Position numbers and translations under genes: made by a program | The notes under the pieces: generated by a model | Told to the model about the DNA's origin: nothing | Databases searched by the model: none | The model's input: only the letters and a program-made list of their open reading frames with translations | From: JALYNX01 sp964608055 | Lineage (GTDB): Bacteria > Actinomycetota > Acidimicrobiia > Spongiisociales > ZC4RG35 | Reading direction: 5' to 3' | DNA: 16,119 nucleotides | Assembly (NCBI GenBank): GCA_964608055.1 | Contig: CAZSMJ010000036.1 | Span: 1 to 16,119 of the forward strand | Shown: in pieces, positions 1 through 7,019 of the stretch | Position numbering within the stretch: position 1 is the first letter of the stretch | How the letters are laid out: each line of letters begins with the position of its first letter

Positions 1-1
1 C

Positions 2-1240
2 TACGACTTGCCCATAGCTCTCGGCATCCTGGCCGCCAGCCGGGAGATCCCCAACCTGCGACCAGCCGTGGTCGTGGGCGAGTTGTCCCTCGATGGTGGG
101 GTGCGGGCGGGTACCAACGCCCTCGGCGCGGGTGTGCTCAGCGCCCGCCACAAAATCCCCTGTCTCGTCGCTTCGGCGGTGGCAGGAGAGGCAGCTTCGA
201 TACCAGGGGCCAGGGCGTATGGGGTGAGCAGTCTTGCCGAGGCGGTTGAGCTGCTTCGAGGCGGTCTTGAGGGGAGGGAGCCGGCCCGCCCCAGTGAGAC
301 CGTGTCGAGGGAACCTTCGCCCGACCTTGCCGACATCAAGGGTCAGACCATGGCGAGAAGGGCGCTGGAGGTGGCTGCAGCGGGTGGCCACCACCTCCTG
401 TTGCATGGCCCACCCGGTTCAGGCAAGACCATGTTGGCCCGCCGCCTCATCGGCATCCTCCCCCAGCTCGAAGTGAGCGAAGCCATCGAGACCGCAATGC
501 TGTGGGCGGCGGCCGGGCGGCGCCGTGGGCTCGACACCACACCCCCTTTCCGCTCCCCGCATCACACGGCCTCCAAGGCGGCGCTGGTGGGTGGTGGCAG
601 TGGCAACCCGGTCCCGGGCGAGGCCTCGTTGGCGCATCGGGGCGTTCTCTTCCTCGACGAATTGGCTGAGTTTCCTCGGGGCCACCTCGACACCTTGCGC
701 CAACCTCTGGAGGAAGGTGTCGTGGCCGTTGCCCGACGTGGCATGTCGGTGGACTTCCCCGCATCGTTCCAACTCATTGCTGCTACCAACCCCTGCCCGT
801 GCGGGTTCCACGGAGACAGCCGGCGACCATGTGACTGTCGGCCGGCGATCCGTTCGAGATATCGGTCGCGGATCTCCGGGCCGCTGCTCGACAGATTCGA
901 CCTGATCGTCCGAGTCGGTCGGGTGGAGGCCGTTGAGTATGCGGGTCGGGCCGGAGAACCGAGCAGCGAAGTCGCCGCCCGAGTGGAGAACGCCCGAGCC
1001 GCACAGATCGCCCGGGGCCAGGTCAACCGTCAGCTGGCTCCCTCGGCTGCCCTGCTCGAGTCCTCAGCGGCTCAGGATCTGGTTTCGGCTGCTGTTGGAA
1101 ACGCTGTGCTCACGGCTCGGGGAGCGGACCGGGTTCGGCGGGTCGCTAGGACCATTGCCGACCTGGCGGCTGTCGAACGAGTGGACGAGGAGCACATGGC
1201 GGAGGCCGTCGGGCTCCGCGGCGAATGGCGGGATGACTGA
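2..1240 (+). CDS. comM: ComM/YifB-family Mg-chelatase-like AAA+ ATPase, 5' truncated
   Basis: ComM is a hexameric AAA+ helicase that promotes branch migration when transformed DNA recombines into the chromosome. The gene runs in from the left edge: the frame is open from base 2 and begins YDLPIALGILAAS, which is internal to the family, so the TTG at 8 is not a real start. About 412 residues are visible and roughly 95 N-terminal residues are missing compared with the usual ~500. Counting from base 2, Walker A is GPPGSGKT (136-143), Walker B lies in VLFLDEL (215-221) and the family cysteine motif NPCPCG is at 263-268, followed by CDC. The C-terminal part (LLDRFDL and the helical lid) is intact. 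The stop overlaps the dprA start by 8 nt, indicating translational coupling. Family assignment is secure; a role in DNA uptake here is inferred from the family and from dprA. Confidence 0.95.
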   Translation, partial: YDLPIALGILAASREIPNLRPAVVVGELSLDGGVRAGTNALGAGVLSARHKIPCLVASAVAGEAASIPGARAYGVSSLAEAVELLRGGLEGREPARPSETVSREPSPDLADIKGQTMARRALEVAAAGGHHLLLHGPPGSGKTMLARRLIGILPQLEVSEAIETAMLWAAAGRRRGLDTTPPFRSPHHTASKAALVGGGSGNPVPGEASLAHRGVLFLDELAEFPRGHLDTLRQPLEEGVVAVARRGMSVDFPASFQLIAATNPCPCGFHGDSRRPCDCRPAIRSRYRSRISGPLLDRFDLIVRVGRVEAVEYAGRAGEPSSEVAARVENARAAQIARGQVNRQLAPSAALLESSAAQDLVSAAVGNAVLTARGADRVRRVARTIADLAAVERVDEEHMAEAVGLRGEWRDD

Positions 1241-2057
1241 GCACCGGCTGCTGGGCCCCGGTGACCAGAGCTATCCGGCCGGGCTCTTCGATCTCGAGAG
1301 CCCGCCGATCCTTCATGTGCTGGGGGAGACCACCACGGCGCCGGCTGTTGCCGTAGTCGGCACCCGAAAGAGCACCCGATACGGGATGACGCTGGCCGAG
1401 GCCTTCGGCCGGGCGCTGGCCGGTGCGGGCTGGACCACGGTCAGTGGACTTGCCCGCGGCATCGATGCCGCCGCCCATCGCGGCACCCTCGACGCCCACG
1501 GCGAGGCGGTGGCGATCCTCGGGTCCGGCATCGACGTGATCTACCCGGCGGAGCACAGCGAGCTGTATCACCGGATCCTCGATGGCAACGGTGCCGTCAT
1601 GTCCGAGTATCCGCCCGGCACCCCACCCGATCGCTGGCGATTTCCCGCGCGAAATCGGTTGATCGCGGCCATTGCCTCGGCGGTCGTAGTGGTCGAGGCG
1701 GGGCAAAAGGGCGGAGCCTTGATCACTGCTCGTCTGGCCGCCGAGTTGGGGCGACCGGTCTTCGCCGTTCCCGGTGACGTCGACCGACCCGCGTCGAAGG
1801 GATGCAACCTGCTGATTCGAGATGGGGCGATTCCTATCCTCGGCGTGGAAGACCTGATCGCCGAGCTGGAGCTGGTGTTGGGTAGGCCACCCCGCAGCCA
1901 GCGGAGGGCTAGGAGCGAGATCCCCGTTACCGGGGCCGCTATCGACGACCTTCCCGCGATCTGGGACTGCACCCCGGCCCAGGCCCTTGCCCGGCTGGCG
2001 AGGATGGAAATCGCGGGCGAGATCCGCCGCTCCGGGGACGTCGTCATCCCAATCTGA
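1233..2057 (+). CDS. dprA: DNA-processing protein DprA (Smf)
   Basis: DprA binds incoming single-stranded DNA and loads RecA in natural transformation; the family also occurs in bacteria not known to be competent. The ATG at 1233 (MTEHRLLGPG) is chosen because upstream codons in this frame overlap comM and lack homology; it gives 274 aa. Rossmann-fold motifs are clear: VVGTRKST near the N-terminus, GSGIDVIYP (97-105), FPARNRLIA (137-145), GGALITA and VPGDV (179-183). The last ~40 residues (from DDLPAIWDC) resemble the winged-helix DML1-like domain found at the C-terminus of many DprA proteins. It overlaps comM by 8 nt and is followed after 37 nt by xerC, the usual actinobacterial order. Confidence 0.95.
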   Translation: MTEHRLLGPGDQSYPAGLFDLESPPILHVLGETTTAPAVAVVGTRKSTRYGMTLAEAFGRALAGAGWTTVSGLARGIDAAAHRGTLDAHGEAVAILGSGIDVIYPAEHSELYHRILDGNGAVMSEYPPGTPPDRWRFPARNRLIAAIASAVVVVEAGQKGGALITARLAAELGRPVFAVPGDVDRPASKGCNLLIRDGAIPILGVEDLIAELELVLGRPPRSQRRARSEIPVTGAAIDDLPAIWDCTPAQALARLARMEIAGEIRRSGDVVIPI

Positions 2058-2081
2058 ACTGGTTCTCGCGAAATCTCGCTT

Positions 2082-2087
2082 TAGGAT
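2082..2087 (+). promoter_or_regulatory. Candidate -10 box or ribosome-binding site upstream of xerC
   Basis: TAGGAT fits the actinobacterial TAnnnT -10 pattern and ends 7 nt before the GTG at 2095, the spacing expected if transcription starts at or next to the start codon (leaderless mRNA). The AGGA inside it (2083-2086) could equally be a Shine-Dalgarno core 8 nt from the same GTG. No convincing -35 element is visible upstream, so which role applies is open. Confidence 0.25.
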
Positions 2088-2094
2088 CAGAGAA

Positions 2095-2982
2095 GTGCAT
2101 CTCCCCGACATGCCGGCGTGGGCCATGGGCCCGGTCGACGAATACCTGATCCGTCTCCGTGAGCAACGGGACCTGTCGCCAAACACGGTTGACGCCTATC
2201 GAGGCGACCTCGCCCAGTTCTTCGACTATTGCGACCGCAACGGTGTCAGCCGGATCGACGATGTGCAGCGACTCAACGCCCGTCGCTATCTGGCCTTTCT
2301 CGACACCCGCGGTTATTCGCGGCGCTCCGCAACCCGCAAAGCCTCGGCGGTGCGGTCCTTCTACAGCGATGCCGGCCGCCGTGGCGTGGCCAACGTCAAC
2401 CCGTTCGAGGGTGTGGCCCGGCCCCGGCTCGATCGACCGCTTCCCCACGCCCTTCCCACCCGGACGGTGATCCACGCCATCGAGACCATCGACACCTCGT
2501 CCCCCGAAGGCCTGCGCGATCGGGCGATCCTCGACACCCTCTATTCGACCGGTCTCCGCATCTCCGAGTTGGCCTCTCTCACCGTGGGCGACGTCGGAGG
2601 GGACATGCTCACGGTCGTCGGCAAGGGCAGAAAGACCAGACGAGTCCCGGTCGGTCGTCCTGCCCAAGAATCCCTTCGCCGTTATCTGGAGGAGGGACGC
2701 TCCCTGCTGGCGTCTTCGGAGGCGGGGAGATGGCTTTGGGTCGGGTCGCGTGGGGGCCGCCTCGACACCCGGGGGCTACGTAGAGTGGTCAAAGATCGGA
2801 TGGCGACCTTCCCCCATGCCCTTCGCCATAGCTTTGCCACTCATCTGCTCGAGGGAGGCGCAGATCTCAGGGTGGTGCAGGATCTCCTGGGACATACGGA
2901 CCTGGCGACAACCCAGATCTACACTGCCGTGACCCGTCAGCATCTAAGAGGGACGTATGACCGAAGCCACCCGCGGGCCTGA
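2095..2982 (+). CDS. xerC: Tyrosine recombinase XerC
   Basis: A site-specific tyrosine recombinase that, with a XerD partner, resolves chromosome dimers at dif during division. Numbered from the GTG at 2095 (295 aa), the complete catalytic set is present: R155 (STGLRISEL), K177 (GKGRK), H241 and R244 (HALRH), H267 (LLGHTD) and nucleophile Y276 (QIYTAV), with the C-terminal HPRA typical of the family. The N-terminal SAM-like core-binding domain starts near DEYLIRLREQRDLSPNTVDAYR. Start choice is uncertain: GTG 2095 has AGGA at 8 nt, while ATG 2110 and ATG 2125 have no clear ribosome-binding site; the frame continues upstream but overlaps dprA. XerC rather than XerD is inferred from position next to dprA and whiG. 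Its 3' end overlaps whiG by 26 nt. Confidence 0.92.
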   Translation: MHLPDMPAWAMGPVDEYLIRLREQRDLSPNTVDAYRGDLAQFFDYCDRNGVSRIDDVQRLNARRYLAFLDTRGYSRRSATRKASAVRSFYSDAGRRGVANVNPFEGVARPRLDRPLPHALPTRTVIHAIETIDTSSPEGLRDRAILDTLYSTGLRISELASLTVGDVGGDMLTVVGKGRKTRRVPVGRPAQESLRRYLEEGRSLLASSEAGRWLWVGSRGGRLDTRGLRRVVKDRMATFPHALRHSFATHLLEGGADLRVVQDLLGHTDLATTQIYTAVTRQHLRGTYDRSHPRA

Positions 2983-3736
2983 GACAAACCAGCTCGAAGC
3001 CCTATGGGGTCGTTTCAAGGCCTCGGCCGACGCCGACGCCCGTGAGCGGTTGATCCTCCACTACTCCCCCCTAGTGAAGTACGTGGCCGGTCGAGTTGGC
3101 GCCGGTCTTCCCCGGTCGGTCGATCAAAACGACCTGGCCAGCTACGGGTTGTTCGGCCTCATCGACGCCATCGACAAGTTCGAGCTCGAACGCGGGTTCA
3201 AGTTCGAGACATACGCGATCAACCGAATCAAGGGTGCGATCCTCGACGAGTTGCGCGCCCTGGACTGGGTTCCCCGCTCGGTTCGATCCCGGGCCCGCCA
3301 GATCGAGGCCGGTATCGCCGAGATGGAGCACAGCCTGCAAAGAGCGCCTACCGACCAGGAGTTGGCCGACTTTCTCGAGATGGCCGTTGACGACCTGCAG
3401 AGCGCCCTCGCCGAAATCGGTCGCTCGGGAATCGCCGCTCTCGACGAGTTCGTGGGCAATGAGTCGTCGACCTCGGTAGGGGAGATGCTCGCCGATCCGA
3501 CCGGGATCTCACCCGAGATCGCCTTCCAGTCCGAGGAGACCCGTCGCGGGCTGGTGGATGCCATAAACCGCCTGCCCAACCGGGAGCGTTTGGTCATCAC
3601 TCTCTACTACTACGAGGGCATGACCCTGGCCGAGATCGGCGACGTTCTCGGAGTAACCGAGTCCCGGGTCTGTCAGATTCACGCCAAGACGATGATGTCG
3701 CTCCGGAACCGGCTCGGAGAGCCGTCGTGGGGTTGA
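2957..3736 (+). CDS. whiG: RNA polymerase sigma factor, WhiG/FliA (sigma-28) family
   Basis: A 259-aa group 3 sigma factor. In Streptomyces WhiG triggers sporulation; FliA relatives drive flagellar genes; which applies here cannot be told from the window. Region 2 is nearly canonical (LILHYSPLVKYVAGRVG at ~32-48, then DLASYGLFGLIDAIDKFE and FKFETYA...RALDWVPRSVR), region 3 follows, and region 4 contains LPNRERLVITLYYYEGMTLA and LGVTESRVCQIHAK with its helix-turn-helix (~205-250). The ATG at 2957 has a GAGGG Shine-Dalgarno at 2948-2952 inside the xerC coding sequence, giving a 26-nt overlap and probable coupling to xerC. No flagellar or sporulation gene and no recognisable anti-sigma gene is nearby. 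Confidence 0.94.
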   Translation: MTEATRGPETNQLEALWGRFKASADADARERLILHYSPLVKYVAGRVGAGLPRSVDQNDLASYGLFGLIDAIDKFELERGFKFETYAINRIKGAILDELRALDWVPRSVRSRARQIEAGIAEMEHSLQRAPTDQELADFLEMAVDDLQSALAEIGRSGIAALDEFVGNESSTSVGEMLADPTGISPEIAFQSEETRRGLVDAINRLPNRERLVITLYYYEGMTLAEIGDVLGVTESRVCQIHAKTMMSLRNRLGEPSWG

Positions 3737-4227
3737 ATGATCCGGTGACCGATCGGCTTCGACATCGATATTTGATCGACCTCGACGGATGGATCATCTC
3801 CGGCACCGATCCGGCGCGGGGAGAGATACGGTCGCCGTCACTCGAGGACGGCGATGGTCTGGCCCAACTGATGTTCGACGCCTACATGGGGACCATCGAC
3901 TACGACGGAGAGAACGTCGCCGATGCCAGGACCGAGATCGACGAGTACTTCGAGTCGGAGCCGATTCTGGAATGTTCCCGCGTCGTGGAGATCGGCGGTG
4001 AGGTGGCGGCGGCGACCCTGGTCAGTTTCTGGGAGGGGGCTCCTCTGATCGCCTATGTCATGACGCGATCGTTGCGCAAGGGCCAGGGTCTGGCACGGCT
4101 GGTTCTCATGTCGGCGCTGGACTGTCTCGCCCGAACCTCCGACCGCAAGGTCCATGCCTTCATCACCGAGGGCAATACCGCCTCGGAGCGGCTGTTCGCC
4201 TCACTGGGTGCGGTGCTCTTCGACTGA
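3727..4227 (+). CDS. GNAT-family N-acetyltransferase, substrate unknown
   Basis: A 166-aa protein with the C-terminal half of a GNAT fold: a beta-strand/loop acetyl-CoA motif around SLRKGQGLARLVL (~114-126) and the motif-B stretch GNTASERLFASLGA near the end. GNAT enzymes transfer acetyl from acetyl-CoA to amines; the acceptor cannot be read from sequence. The first ~35 residues (to RSPSLEDGD) are a family-specific lead-in, and the DG-and-E-rich middle segment probably forms the acceptor side. The start is GTG 3727, with GGAGAG at 3716-3721 (5-nt spacing), overlapping the whiG stop by 10 nt; TTG 3733 and GTG 3745 are alternatives. It is the last gene before the rpsB leader. A protein substrate such as a ribosomal protein is possible but is only guilt by association. 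Confidence 0.8.
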   Translation: MGLNDPVTDRLRHRYLIDLDGWIISGTDPARGEIRSPSLEDGDGLAQLMFDAYMGTIDYDGENVADARTEIDEYFESEPILECSRVVEIGGEVAAATLVSFWEGAPLIAYVMTRSLRKGQGLARLVLMSALDCLARTSDRKVHAFITEGNTASERLFASLGAVLFD

Positions 4228-4240
4228 GTTTCGGTCTCGA

Positions 4241-4270
4241 TTACCGGACCACGCCTCCGGCCCTTACAAT
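4241..4270 (+). promoter_or_regulatory. rpsB: Candidate promoter of the rpsB operon
   Basis: TACAAT at 4265-4270 differs from the consensus -10 box at one position. TTACCG at 4241-4246, with an 18-bp spacer, is a poor but usable -35. Transcription would start near 4277-4280, giving a leader of about 110 nt before rpsB. This is the only sizeable intergenic gap in the window, which is where a promoter for the ribosomal-protein operon is expected. Confidence 0.5.
4244..4260 (+). terminator. Weak hairpin after the GNAT gene, possible terminator
   Basis: CCGGA (4244-4248) pairs with TCCGG (4256-4260) around a 7-nt loop, 16 nt after the GNAT stop. It is followed by CCCTTACAATT, not a T-run, so it is at best a weak or factor-dependent terminator for the comM-to-GNAT operon. 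It also overlaps the proposed -35 of the rpsB promoter, so the match may be incidental. Confidence 0.25.
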
Positions 4271-4290
4271 TGCCCGATCACGCACGCTCG

Positions 4291-4394
4291 CTGACTCTCA
4301 CTGGTCGGGCGCGTCCCGAAAGAGAGTGACTCGAGAGAGTCGGGTGGTCTTCCACCGGCGGGCGGAGGTACAACCAGAAAGGAATCACTGGTGG
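4291..4394 (+). promoter_or_regulatory. Structured 5' leader of rpsB, candidate autoregulatory RNA
   Basis: Three adjacent helices can be drawn. Stem ACTCTC (4294-4299)/GAGAGT (4322-4327) encloses hairpin TCGGG (4305-4309)/CCCGA (4315-4319). Next comes GACTC (4328-4332)/GAGTC (4337-4341), closed by a GAGA (GNRA-type) tetraloop. Then GGTGG (4343-4347)/CCACC (4352-4356) has a TCTT loop. A competing stem pairs 4291-4299 with 4335-4343. CCACCGG (4352-4358) can also pair with CTGGTGG (4388-4394), covering the rpsB GTG. The octamer TCACTGGT occurs at 4298-4305 and again at 4385-4392 across the start codon. S2 controls its own mRNA in Gammaproteobacteria; a similar role here is inference from hand folding only. 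Confidence 0.45.
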
Positions 4395-5113
4395 CTGTCA
4401 CCATGAAGCAACTCTTGGAGGCCGGCGTCCATTTCGGGCATCAAACCCGACGCTGGAATCCAAAAATGCGCCCCTACATATACGGGGAGCGCAACGGGAT
4501 ACACATCATCGACCTGCGCCAGACGCTGGAGCAGATCAACGACGCCACGGCGTACGTCAAGGACCTGGTGGCTGGCGGGGGAACCGTGCTCTTCGTCGGC
4601 ACCAAGAAGCAGGCCCAGACCGCGGTGGCCGAGCACGCCAGCCGCTCCGGGATGCCCTATGTCAATTTCAGATGGCTGGGAGGGATGCTCACCAACTTCG
4701 CCACGATCCAGAAGCGGATCTTCTACATGCGCGAGTTGCGACGTCTCGAAGAGAGCGGTGAGATCAACTCGCTGCCCAAGAAGGAGCGGCTCAAGCTGCG
4801 TCGCGAGCTGGGAAAGCTCGAGCAGAACCTGGGCGGCGTGGCTGACCTGCAGCGGGTCCCCGACGCCGTGTTCGTGATCGACGTCAACGTCGAAACCACC
4901 GCGGTCACTGAAGCCTCCAGACTCGGGTTGCCGGTGATCGCGCTGGTCGACAGCAACTGTGACCCCGACCAGGTCGAGTATGTGATCCCGGGCAACGACG
5001 ACGCGATCCGTGCCGCCAACCTCATCGCCGGGGCCCTCGCCGATGCCGCCCTCGAGGGGCGGGAGCTGGCCACGGCCAAGACGGCCAAGGCGGACGACGT
5101 CGAAGAGTCCTGA
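4391..5113 (+). CDS. rpsB: 30S ribosomal protein S2
   Basis: S2 binds the 30S head-body junction and is needed to hold S1 where S1 is present. The 240-aa product begins MAVTMKQLLEAGVHFGHQTR, the near-invariant S2 start, and contains GERNGIHIIDLRQTLEQI, FVGTKKQAQ, RWLGGMLTNF, the coiled-coil insertion rich in K/R/E (~108-145) and the P-D-A-V-F-V-I-D-V region. The C-terminal ~20 residues (from RELATAKTAK) are a variable tail. The start is GTG 4391, with GAAAGGAA at 4377-4384 as ribosome-binding site; ATG 4403 is less likely because it would remove conserved-length sequence. It is followed by tsf after 5 nt. Confidence 0.97.
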   Translation: MAVTMKQLLEAGVHFGHQTRRWNPKMRPYIYGERNGIHIIDLRQTLEQINDATAYVKDLVAGGGTVLFVGTKKQAQTAVAEHASRSGMPYVNFRWLGGMLTNFATIQKRIFYMRELRRLEESGEINSLPKKERLKLRRELGKLEQNLGGVADLQRVPDAVFVIDVNVETTAVTEASRLGLPVIALVDSNCDPDQVEYVIPGNDDAIRAANLIAGALADAALEGRELATAKTAKADDVEES

Positions 5114-5118
5114 GACCG

Positions 5119-5730
5119 ATGGCCGACTTCACTGCCAAGGACATCCAGAAACTCCGGGTCGACGCCGGTGTCGGGATGATGGACGCCAAACAGGCCCTGA
5201 ACGACGCCGCCGGCGACTTCGACAAGGCGTTCGAGCTTCTCAGAGAGCGCGGCCAGGCCAGCACGGCGAAACGCGCCGACCGGGAGGCCAACGAGGGCAC
5301 CATCGGGACTTACATCCACATCCAGAACGGGCGCCCTGTGATGGGGGTCATGGTCGAACTGGCGTGTGAGACCGACTTCGTCGCCAAGAGCGACGAGTTC
5401 CGGGAAACCGCAGACGACATCGCAATGCATGTGAGCTGGGGAAATCCGTTGTGGGTCACCCGTGAGCAAGCCGATCCCGCCGAAGTTGCTCAAGAGAGGG
5501 ATCTGCTCACGCGCCAGGCAGCAGCTGAGGGCAAGCCCGCGGAAGTAGTCGATCGAATCGTCGAGGGGAGGCTCGATGCCTGGTACACCGACAAGGTCCT
5601 CTACGACCAGAAATTCGTCAACGCCGAGAAATTCGAAGGCACCGTCGGCGACCTCGTCTCCCAGCTGGCGACCAAGATGGGCGAGAACATATCTGTGCGC
5701 AAGTTCGCACGGGTGGCCGTCGGTGAGTAG
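5119..5730 (+). CDS. tsf: Elongation factor Ts, short form
   Basis: EF-Ts is the nucleotide-exchange factor that recycles EF-Tu-GDP. The N-terminal UBA-like domain (MADFTAKDIQKLRVDAGVGM, to ~50) is followed by the core with TDFVAK at 85-90, the D-F pair of which inserts next to the EF-Tu magnesium site in the family. The C-terminal part carries VLYDQKFV and GENISVRKF. At 203 aa it resembles the short Thermus-type EF-Ts (~196 aa) rather than the ~270-aa forms of Streptomyces and Mycobacterium, and so lacks part of the duplicated core. The ATG at 5119 sits 5 nt after the rpsB stop; a weak GAAGAG lies at the end of rpsB, so coupling is likely. Confidence 0.96.
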   Translation: MADFTAKDIQKLRVDAGVGMMDAKQALNDAAGDFDKAFELLRERGQASTAKRADREANEGTIGTYIHIQNGRPVMGVMVELACETDFVAKSDEFRETADDIAMHVSWGNPLWVTREQADPAEVAQERDLLTRQAAAEGKPAEVVDRIVEGRLDAWYTDKVLYDQKFVNAEKFEGTVGDLVSQLATKMGENISVRKFARVAVGE

Positions 5731-5739
5731 GAGAGCGAA

Positions 5740-6453
5740 GTGACAGACAGGCCGCGACGGGTAGTGCTCAAACTTTCCGGCGAGGCCTTCGCCGATCCCG
5801 GTGTCGGCTATGGCATCGACCCGGCGACAGTGGTCCGGGTGGCCGGAGAGGTTGCCTTAGCCCATGCCACCGGCGTCCAGATCGCTGTTGTCGTGGGGGG
5901 AGGAAACATTTTTCGTGGCGTATCCCAGGCCGCGAAAGGGATGGATCCCGCGTCCGCCGACTACATGGGAATGCTGGCGACGGTCATCAACGCCCTGGCG
6001 CTGCGAGACGCCCTGGAGAAGCAGGGGGTGCCAACCCGGGTCCAGAGCGCCATCACCATGCAGGAGCTGGCTGAGCCCTACATCCGATTGCGCGCCATCC
6101 GTCACCTGGAGAAGGGTCGCGCCGTGATCTTTGCCGCTGGCACCGGCAACCCGTTCTTCACAACTGACACCACCGCCGCTTTGAGAGCGGTTGAGATCGG
6201 GGCCGAAGTGCTGCTGAAGGCGAGCAAGGTCGACGGCATCTACGACGCCGACCCGGCTACCCACGCCGACGCCAACCTCATGCCTGATCTGTCCTACATG
6301 GATTTCATCTCCCGCGAACTGAGAGTCATGGACACCACCGCCGTTACGATGTGCAAGGAGCACGGAGTGCCGATCGTCGTCTTCGATATGTTCGCCCCAG
6401 GCAACATTCTGAAAGCGGTCAGCGGCGAGCGAATTGGCACGGTGATCCACTGA
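5740..6453 (+). CDS. pyrH: UMP kinase
   Basis: PyrH phosphorylates UMP to UDP with ATP in pyrimidine nucleotide synthesis; it is a hexamer of the amino-acid-kinase fold. The 237-aa protein shows VVLKLSGEAF near the N-terminus (ATP-binding lysine), GGGNIFRG at 53-60, the DYMGMLATVINALAL helix, GTGNPFFTTDTTAALRA beginning at 134, LKASKVDGIYDADP, and the C-terminal FDMFAPGNI and GTVI. The start is GTG 5740, preceded by AGGAGAG at 5729-5735, which overlaps the tsf stop. Tight spacing to tsf (9 nt) and frr (14 nt) indicates one operon. Confidence 0.97.
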   Translation: MTDRPRRVVLKLSGEAFADPGVGYGIDPATVVRVAGEVALAHATGVQIAVVVGGGNIFRGVSQAAKGMDPASADYMGMLATVINALALRDALEKQGVPTRVQSAITMQELAEPYIRLRAIRHLEKGRAVIFAAGTGNPFFTTDTTAALRAVEIGAEVLLKASKVDGIYDADPATHADANLMPDLSYMDFISRELRVMDTTAVTMCKEHGVPIVVFDMFAPGNILKAVSGERIGTVIH

Positions 6454-6467
6454 GGAGGTGAGGGCGG

Positions 6468-7019
6468 ATGATCGGCGATCTCTTGACCGAGGCCGAGCAC
6501 AAGATGGAGATGGCAACCGATCACGTCGCAACCGAGTTCTCCACGGTGAGGACCGGACGGGCCAACCCTCAACTTCTGCAGCGGATTCACGTCGACTACT
6601 ACGGATCTCCGACCCCTCTCCAACAGTTGGCCTCAATCGCAGTTCCCGAGCCGCGTCTGTTGGTCGTGAATCCGTTCGACCGGTCAACCGTCGCGGACAT
6701 CGAGAGGGCCATCCAGCAGTCGGATCTAGGTCTCAACCCGACCAATGATGGATCGGTGATCAGGATCGCCTTCCCACCCCTCACCGAGGAGCGCCGTCGG
6801 GATCTCATCAAGGTCGTGAAGCACATGGCCGAGGAAGGGCGGGTCGCCATCCGTAACATTCGGCGCCACTTGAAAACCGACATGGAGGCGCTTCATGGAG
6901 AGATCTCGGACGACGACATCCGCCGGGGCGAGGACGAGCTGCAAAAGCTCACCGATCGCTTCGTGGTGAGAATCGATCAATTGCTCGCCCACAAGGAAGA
7001 AGAGTTGCTCGAGGTATGA
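6468..7019 (+). CDS. frr: Ribosome recycling factor
   Basis: RRF acts with EF-G to split post-termination ribosomes. The 183-aa length is standard. Domain I is built from the N-terminal helix (with FSTVRTGRANP) and the C-terminal helices (with PPLTEERRRDLIKVVKHMAE and AIRNIRRH). Domain II includes YYGSPTPLQQLASI and IQQSDLGLNPTNDGSVIRI. ATG 6468 is preceded by GGAGG (6454-6458) and AGGG (6461-6464), a strong ribosome-binding region right after the pyrH stop. The last codons overlap cdsA as ATGA. Confidence 0.97.
   Translation: MIGDLLTEAEHKMEMATDHVATEFSTVRTGRANPQLLQRIHVDYYGSPTPLQQLASIAVPEPRLLVVNPFDRSTVADIERAIQQSDLGLNPTNDGSVIRIAFPPLTEERRRDLIKVVKHMAEEGRVAIRNIRRHLKTDMEALHGEISDDDIRRGEDELQKLTDRFVVRIDQLLAHKEEELLEV

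Noticed and set aside
933..1232. 100-codon upstream extension of dprA
   Set aside because: It overlaps comM out of frame and has no homology-like content; the ATG at 1233 begins the typical DprA N-terminus.
1146..2186. 346-aa minus-strand open frame opposite dprA
   Set aside because: Lies across comM, dprA and xerC with no motif; antisense shadow.
4228..4390. tRNA or other known RNA gene before rpsB
   Set aside because: No cloverleaf, TPsiC-type or CCA-end pattern; the helices fit a leader only.
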